Assembly (NCBI GenBank): GCA_945957405.1 | Contig: CAMFLL010000032.1 | Coordinates: 1 to 35,695, forward strand | Direction: 5' to 3' | Length of the DNA: 35,695 bases | Origin: an uncultured Mycolicibacterium sp. | GTDB lineage: Bacteria; Actinomycetota; Actinomycetes; Mycobacteriales; Mycobacteriaceae | Part shown: in pieces, positions 32,230 through 35,695 of the stretch | Position numbering within the stretch: position 1 is the stretch's first letter | Layout of the letters: the number at the start of each line of letters is the position of its first letter | Program-made: the position numbers and the translations under genes | Notes under the pieces: generated by a model | The model's input: only the letters and a program-made list of their open reading frames with translations | What the model was told of the DNA's origin: nothing | Database searches by the model: none

Positions 32230-32964
32230 CTCGACGGCGTCGACGAACCCGCGAACGCGTGCCACCGCACCGGTGGGCACCGCGCCGCCGGTCCGGATGG
32301 CCCACATCTCCTCGACGCTGAGACCCAGCAGTGCCGCGACCACCGGATCAGGCAGCCGCGACGCCGCGCATGCACGGTCCAACCTGGCCGCCAGACTGTC
32401 CGGCAACCGGGCCAGGAGATCCTGGCGGGCCGATTCCAATGCCCGGACGTGACCCAGCAATGGACCGGCGGGATCGGCGCCGCCCCCGACCGCCACGCGC
32501 CAGGAGTTGGCCGCCAGCAACTCGGCCTTCACAGCCTGCTGCACGATGGACAGAACGATGTTTTCGTATACGTTTGACTCGGGCGTGGGCAGCCGCGCGA
32601 TCACCGAATCGAGTGCCTCCAGCTGCGCTTCGGCGTAGCCCTCGAACACCGCCGTATCGGTGTTGCGCTCGACCACCACGGCCGCCGGATCTCGGCGCGT
32701 CTCCGGAAGCGGCTGGCCGGCCAGCAGTTGCGCCAGTTCGGTGTCGGGATGCTGCGCCACGACCAACCGGGCATAGGAGCCGGGCGGCAGGCCGAGGCCG
32801 TTCTCAACCTTCTGAACTGTGCCTTTGTGTGGTTTGCGGACCCCGCGCTCCAGGAAGCTGAGGCCCATGACGCTCACCCCGGATGCCGCCGCCAGATCGG
32901 CCAAGGACCAGTCGCGAGACTCCCGCAGGGCGCGGATCGCCGCGCCGGCCGCCTCCCTGCTCAC
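32218..32964 (-). CDS. XRE-family transcriptional regulator (Rv0023-like)
   Basis: A 248-aa regulator with an N-terminal helix-turn-helix (about 8-62; DWSLADLAAASGVSVMGLSFLERG, then KPHKGTVQKVENGL). The remaining helical region (about 80-240) includes LEALDSVIARLPTP and a second HTH-like part near the C-terminus (DPVVAALLGLSVEEMWAIRTGG). Synteny with whiB5 and NlpC/P60 matches M. tuberculosis Rv0023. GTG 32964 follows GGAG with a 7-nt spacer. Upstream repeats with TATACG cores suggest it controls itself and whiB5. The effector is unknown. Confidence 0.9.
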   Translation of the reverse strand: MSREAAGAAIRALRESRDWSLADLAAASGVSVMGLSFLERGVRKPHKGTVQKVENGLGLPPGSYARLVVAQHPDTELAQLLAGQPLPETRRDPAAVVVERNTDTAVFEGYAEAQLEALDSVIARLPTPESNVYENIVLSIVQQAVKAELLAANSWRVAVGGGADPAGPLLGHVRALESARQDLLARLPDSLAARLDRACAASRLPDPVVAALLGLSVEEMWAIRTGGAVPTGAVARVRGFVDAVELPH

Positions 32965-33019
32965 GGCAGCACTCCGGCCATGGCAGGGAATGCTACACAG
33001 CGCGGCGCAGGGGTCCTGA

Positions 33020-33041
33020 CTTATACGTTGTCTTATACGTT
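33020..33041. promoter_or_regulatory. tandem operator-like repeats CTTATACGTT
   Basis: CTTATACGTT occurs at 33020-33029 and 33032-33041, 12 bp apart, about one helical turn on the same DNA face. On the minus strand each gives TATAAG, a possible -10 for the XRE gene. They are immediately upstream of the whiB5 -35. Candidate binder: the adjacent XRE protein. Confidence 0.55.
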
Positions 33042-33045
33042 TCTC

Positions 33046-33074
33046 TTGCCATCGGGACGGGTCGTATATACGCT
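33046..33074 (+). promoter_or_regulatory. whiB5 promoter with overlapping palindrome
   Basis: TTGCCA (33046-33051), a 17-bp spacer and TACGCT (33069-33074) form a good promoter, giving a leader of about 29 nt with AAGGAG at 33096-33101. The perfect palindrome CGTATATACG (33063-33072) covers the -10, so binding there should repress. Confidence 0.55.
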
Positions 33075-33109
33075 TTCGTCACACTTTCGTCCGAGAAGGA
33101 GACGGCCCG

Positions 33110-33526
33110 ATGAAGAACCACCCCTGCTCTGCCGACCCTGACCTGTGGTTCGGCTACTGCGATGACGACCAGGGCGCCGGGGCCACCAAGGCGCGCTCGT
33201 ACGAAACGGCATCAATCGAGGCGCGCACACTGTGCTTGCGACGGTGTCCGTTGGCTCAGCAGCGTCGGTGTGCCCAGCACGCCGTGGACGCCGGTGTGGA
33301 GTTCGGCGTGTGGGCGGGCATCAAACTGCCGGGCGGGCAGTACCGGAAACGTGGTGAGCTGGCCCGCGCGCACGATCTGCTGCAGCGCATCGCCGACGGC
33401 GAGATCGCACCGCGCGAACTGCCGGAGAACGCCGCGCTGTTGGAGCGCCGTCAGGCCGACGTGCTGCCCGTGGTCGCCACGGTGTTCCATCTGAGCCCGC
33501 CGGTCGGACGCGTCTCGGCGGCGTGA
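33110..33526 (+). CDS. whiB5: WhiB-family Fe-S regulator WhiB5
   Basis: A 138-aa Wbl protein. The [4Fe-4S] ligands are Cys6 (PCSADPDLWF), Cys42 and Cys46 (LCLRRC), and Cys54, giving C-x3-C-x7-C rather than the usual C-x2-C-x5-C; an extra Cys17 is present. The beta-turn GVWAG (about 67-70) and basic RKRGELARAHDLL region follow, as in other Wbl proteins that bind SigA and DNA. Order with the XRE and NlpC/P60 genes supports whiB5 (Rv0022c), though here its strand is opposite to the XRE gene and it leads into the NlpC/P60 gene. AAGGAG with an 8-nt spacer supports the ATG. Confidence 0.88.
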   Translation: MKNHPCSADPDLWFGYCDDDQGAGATKARSYETASIEARTLCLRRCPLAQQRRCAQHAVDAGVEFGVWAGIKLPGGQYRKRGELARAHDLLQRIADGEIAPRELPENAALLERRQADVLPVVATVFHLSPPVGRVSAA

Positions 33527-33535
33527 GGTTCACCG

Positions 33536-34363
33536 GTGGATGAGCTGCCTGTCCTGCAACGCGCGTACCGGCTGTTCGCCGCGAACATCTCCGAACCGGT
33601 CATCGGCCGAGTGGATGCGGCACCGCGGTTCGCGTTCAGCCGGGTCGCCGAGGCCACGTCCGGTTCGTTGTCCGACGGCTACCGGTCCGCACTGGAATCC
33701 GGTAGCCGCGCGTTACGCAACACCAGCGCCACCGACAACGCCATGGCATCGGTGCTCGCCGGAGCCGTTCGGGACCACGCCAACGCTCGTCTTCTGACAC
33801 AGCAGGTCCTCGAAGCTGCGCGGTCCGATCTGGGTGCACCACCCAATTCACCTGTTGCACAACGCGAAGCAATACTTCGGCAGGTTGCCCGACTGCGTGC
33901 GCAGCGCGGTCATGTCATGACGGCGAGACAGCGGGCCGCGCGGCGACTAGCGGTTCTGCGGATGCTGCGCTACCTGGCATTGCGGCGAGCGCGAGCCAGG
34001 CGGCTGGGACTGCCACTGCCCAACACCAAGGCGGCGACGGCAGTGCGAGCGGCGCTCTCACGACTGGGCCGCCCCTACGTCTGGGGCGCCACCGGACCCG
34101 ACAGCTTCGACTGTTCAGGTCTGGTGCAGTGGGCCTATCGCCAAGTCGGTGTGCCACTGGACCGCACCACGTACGACCAGATCAACGACGGTGTCGCCGT
34201 GCCGAGATCCGCGGTGCAACCCGGTGACCTCGTCTTCCCGCATGCCGGCCACGTCCAGATGGCGATCGGCAACGGCATGGTCGTGGAAGCGCCGCATGCC
34301 GGCGCGAATGTCCGGATCAGCCCGCTGGGATCGAACGTCACGATCCGGCGTCCCGTCATGTGA
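33536..34363 (+). CDS. NlpC/P60 peptidase (Rv0024-like)
   Basis: A 275-aa protein with a C-terminal NlpC/P60 domain (about 165-275), a D,L-endopeptidase fold cutting peptidoglycan stem peptides. Catalytic Cys193 in YVWGATGPDSFDCSG, His239 in HAGHVQ and a third polar residue probably His254 are present. The N-terminal part (about 1-120) is helical with no Sec signal, followed by a highly basic helix (about 128-157, RQRAARR ... RRARARR). How it reaches the wall is unclear; a type VII route is a possibility only. GTG 33536 is 9 nt after the whiB5 TGA, and TGAGG of that stop serves as Shine-Dalgarno, so the two are coupled. Confidence 0.92.
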   Translation: MDELPVLQRAYRLFAANISEPVIGRVDAAPRFAFSRVAEATSGSLSDGYRSALESGSRALRNTSATDNAMASVLAGAVRDHANARLLTQQVLEAARSDLGAPPNSPVAQREAILRQVARLRAQRGHVMTARQRAARRLAVLRMLRYLALRRARARRLGLPLPNTKAATAVRAALSRLGRPYVWGATGPDSFDCSGLVQWAYRQVGVPLDRTTYDQINDGVAVPRSAVQPGDLVFPHAGHVQMAIGNGMVVEAPHAGANVRISPLGSNVTIRRPVM

Positions 34364-34377
34364 ACCGACGAGGTGAA

Positions 34378-34406
34378 TTGTTGGTCCTGACGGCCCGGGG
34401 TACGTT
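34378..34406 (+). promoter_or_regulatory. promoter of leaderless DUF4226 gene
   Basis: TTGTTG (34378-34383), a 17-bp spacer and TACGTT (34401-34406). The ATG at 34413 begins 7 nt after the -10, so transcription should start on it. CGAGGTGAATTGT (34369-34381) is repeated upstream of the next gene at the same distance from its -10. Confidence 0.65.
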
Positions 34407-34412
34407 GACCTC

Positions 34413-34775
34413 ATGAAGGAGCAGGCGGGACAGGCAATGTCCGCCGCGCAGGAGCGGCAGGACGCGCTGGCTCGCCAGAGCCGGGCAGCCGGTGAGGCCG
34501 ACGAAGTGCTCGCCGACATCCTCGGTTCCGCCCACGCCACCACCGTGGCGGCCCTCCGCCGTCTCGACGAGATCGAAGCCACCGTCGAAGGCGTCGTCCG
34601 ACATCAGGATTCGCTGGCTCTCGACACCGCTGCCGGGGCACGCGAACTGCAGCGCGTCCTGTTGGGTATGCAGCAGGAAATTGTCACTGTCGTGGACAAC
34701 GCGATCGCCGAGGATGCCGCGAACAAGGCTGTGCTGGAAGGGTTGTTGACGAAGTATCCGTCGGCCGCGGATTGA
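34413..34775 (+). CDS. DUF4226 protein (Rv0025-like)
   Basis: A 120-aa soluble helical protein, the same length as Rv0025 as recalled. It contains the DUF4226 signature LALDTAAGARELQRVLLGMQQE followed by VVDNAIAEDAANKAVLEGLL. The rest is Ala/Gln/Glu-rich coiled-coil-like helix with no signal peptide and no Cys. Function is unknown. The ATG has no Shine-Dalgarno but is positioned for leaderless translation. It lies between the NlpC/P60 gene and a larger DUF4226 gene and probably arose by duplication with it. Confidence 0.88.
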   Translation: MKEQAGQAMSAAQERQDALARQSRAAGEADEVLADILGSAHATTVAALRRLDEIEATVEGVVRHQDSLALDTAAGARELQRVLLGMQQEIVTVVDNAIAEDAANKAVLEGLLTKYPSAAD

Positions 34776-34798
34776 TCCACCGCCCGAGCCGAGGTGAA

Positions 34799-34827
34799 TT
34801 GTCGACCTCGGCGGGCCTCGGTACTGT
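34799..34827 (+). promoter_or_regulatory. second copy of the DUF4226 promoter
   Basis: TTGTCG (34799-34804), a 17-bp spacer and TACTGT (34822-34827). The 13-mer CGAGGTGAATTGT (34790-34802) is the same as at 34369-34381, with the same 19 bp to the -10. The predicted start is at the ATG at 34835. Confidence 0.6.
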
Positions 34828-34834
34828 CCGCGGC

Positions 34835-34870
34835 ATGGGGAACATCGTCGAGCCAGGACGGCCGCGCTAG
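34835..34870 (+). CDS. putative leaderless leader peptide MGNIVEPGRPR
   Basis: An 11-codon ORF whose ATG lies 7 nt after the -10 TACTGT, as expected for leaderless translation. Its TAG shares a base with the GTG start of the next gene (TAGTG), so ribosomes finishing here could reinitiate. There is no cysteine- or other amino-acid-rich signature that would indicate attenuation. Its existence is inferred from promoter spacing only. Confidence 0.45.
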   Translation: MGNIVEPGRPR

Positions 34871-35695
34871 TGGCGTCGATACAGGAGATCCGCGACGCCA
34901 TCAAGAGCGTGACCGACGCCACCGGTGACCCGAAAGCATGGATGAGCGGCCTGTCCAGCGCTGACGTCGACACCGTCGTCACGCCCATCTCGACGCCGGC
35001 TCAACTGGATTCAGTGCTGACCAAGATCCGGGCCAACCATCCGACGGTGTTCGCGCCGATCCCTGTCCCGTCGGCACCGGCTGTGCCACCACCCGACAAC
35101 CCGCACGGTGAACAGCGCGGAGCTGCGGCGACAGCCCTCAAGAAGGCTGAAGCCGATCTCGCTCAACAGAATTCGGCCACCGCCAAACTCGATCTGCTGG
35201 TCATCTCAGCGGTACTGAACGCGCACACCACCAGCCAGCAGGGTGCGGAGACGCTCGCAAGACTCCAACTCGACATCGAGAACGCGGTGCGCACCCGCAC
35301 CGACCTGGACACCCCGGCCGGTGCGCGAGACTTCCAGCGGTATCTGATCGGCAAGCTGCGTCAGATCGCCGGTGTCGTCGAGACCGCGAGCCTGGACGAC
35401 ACTTCCAAGGCGGGGCTGGCGGCGGCGTGGTCTGCGCTCTACGAATCGACCCGGCGCGTCGAATCCGAGAACAGGGGTGCGGCGACCGAGCGGCCGGCAC
35501 CGGCATCGACGTCGGCGGCGGCCGGCCCGACACCGGTGAGCGAGCAATTGCCGCCCTACGGCCTGGAATTCGGTGATCCGTTGACGGCCGATCCGCTGCC
35601 GGCCGCCGGGATGACCGCGCCGATGGCGGCCCAGCAACCTGGACCCGTTGCGCCCGCGCCGGTACCACAGGTCGCACCGGCGATTCCGCCGCTGC
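34870..35695 (+). CDS. DUF4226-containing protein (Rv0026-like), 5' part
   Basis: The frame opens at GTG 34870 and stays open to the window end (275 codons), so the C-terminus is missing. An N-terminal segment (MASIQEIRDAIKSVTDATGD) with a Pro-rich linker (about 60-80) precedes a DUF4226-like region (about 85-195) carrying LDTPAGARDFQRYLIGKLRQ, closely matching the motif in the smaller neighbour. A Pro/Ala-rich tail (after residue 205) is still running at the edge. No signal peptide. No start codon exists in frame further upstream as far as the promoter. Function unknown; synteny points to Rv0026. Confidence 0.8.
   Translation, partial: MASIQEIRDAIKSVTDATGDPKAWMSGLSSADVDTVVTPISTPAQLDSVLTKIRANHPTVFAPIPVPSAPAVPPPDNPHGEQRGAAATALKKAEADLAQQNSATAKLDLLVISAVLNAHTTSQQGAETLARLQLDIENAVRTRTDLDTPAGARDFQRYLIGKLRQIAGVVETASLDDTSKAGLAAAWSALYESTRRVESENRGAATERPAPASTSAAAGPTPVSEQLPPYGLEFGDPLTADPLPAAGMTAPMAAQQPGPVAPAPVPQVAPAIPPL

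Noticed and set aside
1..35695. Insertion sequences, prophage or integrase-bounded island
   Set aside because: No transposase, integrase or phage-like gene was found, and the window keeps mycobacterial synteny on both sides.

Overview
The window is a high-GC actinobacterial chromosome segment whose gene order matches the mycobacterial region just downstream of gyrB-gyrA and oriC. It runs tRNA-Ile, tRNA-Ala, cwsA, ppiA, an Rv0010c-like gene, crgA, an Rv0012-like gene, trpG/pabA, pknB, pknA, pbpA, rodA, pstP, fhaB, fhaA, tRNA-Leu. The far right resumes the same syntenic order (Rv0023-like regulator, whiB5, Rv0024-like NlpC/P60, Rv0025/Rv0026-like DUF4226 genes). Protein similarity recalled from M. 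tuberculosis, plus extra genes in between, suggests a Mycolicibacterium-type (fast-growing) mycobacterium. Gene identifications rest on recognition of motifs and family resemblance; no search was run.

Region 1 (1-3999): end of tRNA-Ile, a 40-codon ORF (DLW-39-like) that ends inside tRNA-Ala, cwsA, ppiA, a PH-domain membrane protein, crgA, a DUF881 protein and a leaderless-looking trpG. The 139-bp gap between the PH gene and crgA holds two DnaA-box-like 9-mers and two perfect palindromes. Region 2 (4004-13814): the cell-shape and signalling operon on the minus strand, transcribed fhaA, then fhaB-pstP-rodA-pbpA-pknA-pknB. Most junctions are 4-nt ATGA/GTGA overlaps. It joins two Ser/Thr kinases, their phosphatase, two FHA readers and the elongation PBP/SEDS pair. 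The PknB here has an unusual cysteine pair in each of PASTA 2 and PASTA 3.

Region 3 (14074-16624): tRNA-Leu(CAG) with a clear terminator, a membrane GGDEF protein and a divergent ferritin-like/helical protein. Region 4 (16630-26128) is the most distinctive accessory part: four paralogous receptor Ser/Thr kinases with PknH-type extracellular four-cysteine sensor domains, arranged as two back-to-back pairs around a 123-bp divergent region. A stand-alone lipid-anchored sensor domain ends one arm; an NTF2-like lipoprotein and a DUF7373-like lipoprotein end the other.

Region 5 (26280-32229): a tiny secreted His-rich protein, a molybdopterin oxidoreductase with a locally duplicated 3' end, a coupled EVE-domain / hotdog thioesterase / rhodanese operon, and a divergent aminoglycoside-phosphotransferase-like gene. 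That divergent promoter contains a near-perfect KstR-type operator (sterol catabolism). Region 6 (32218-35695): XRE regulator divergent from whiB5-NlpC/P60, with repeated TATACG-type operators between them, then two DUF4226 genes. Each of these two is preceded by the same promoter layout; the second is preceded by a leaderless 11-residue leader ORF whose stop overlaps the gene start. No insertion sequence, prophage or CRISPR array was seen.
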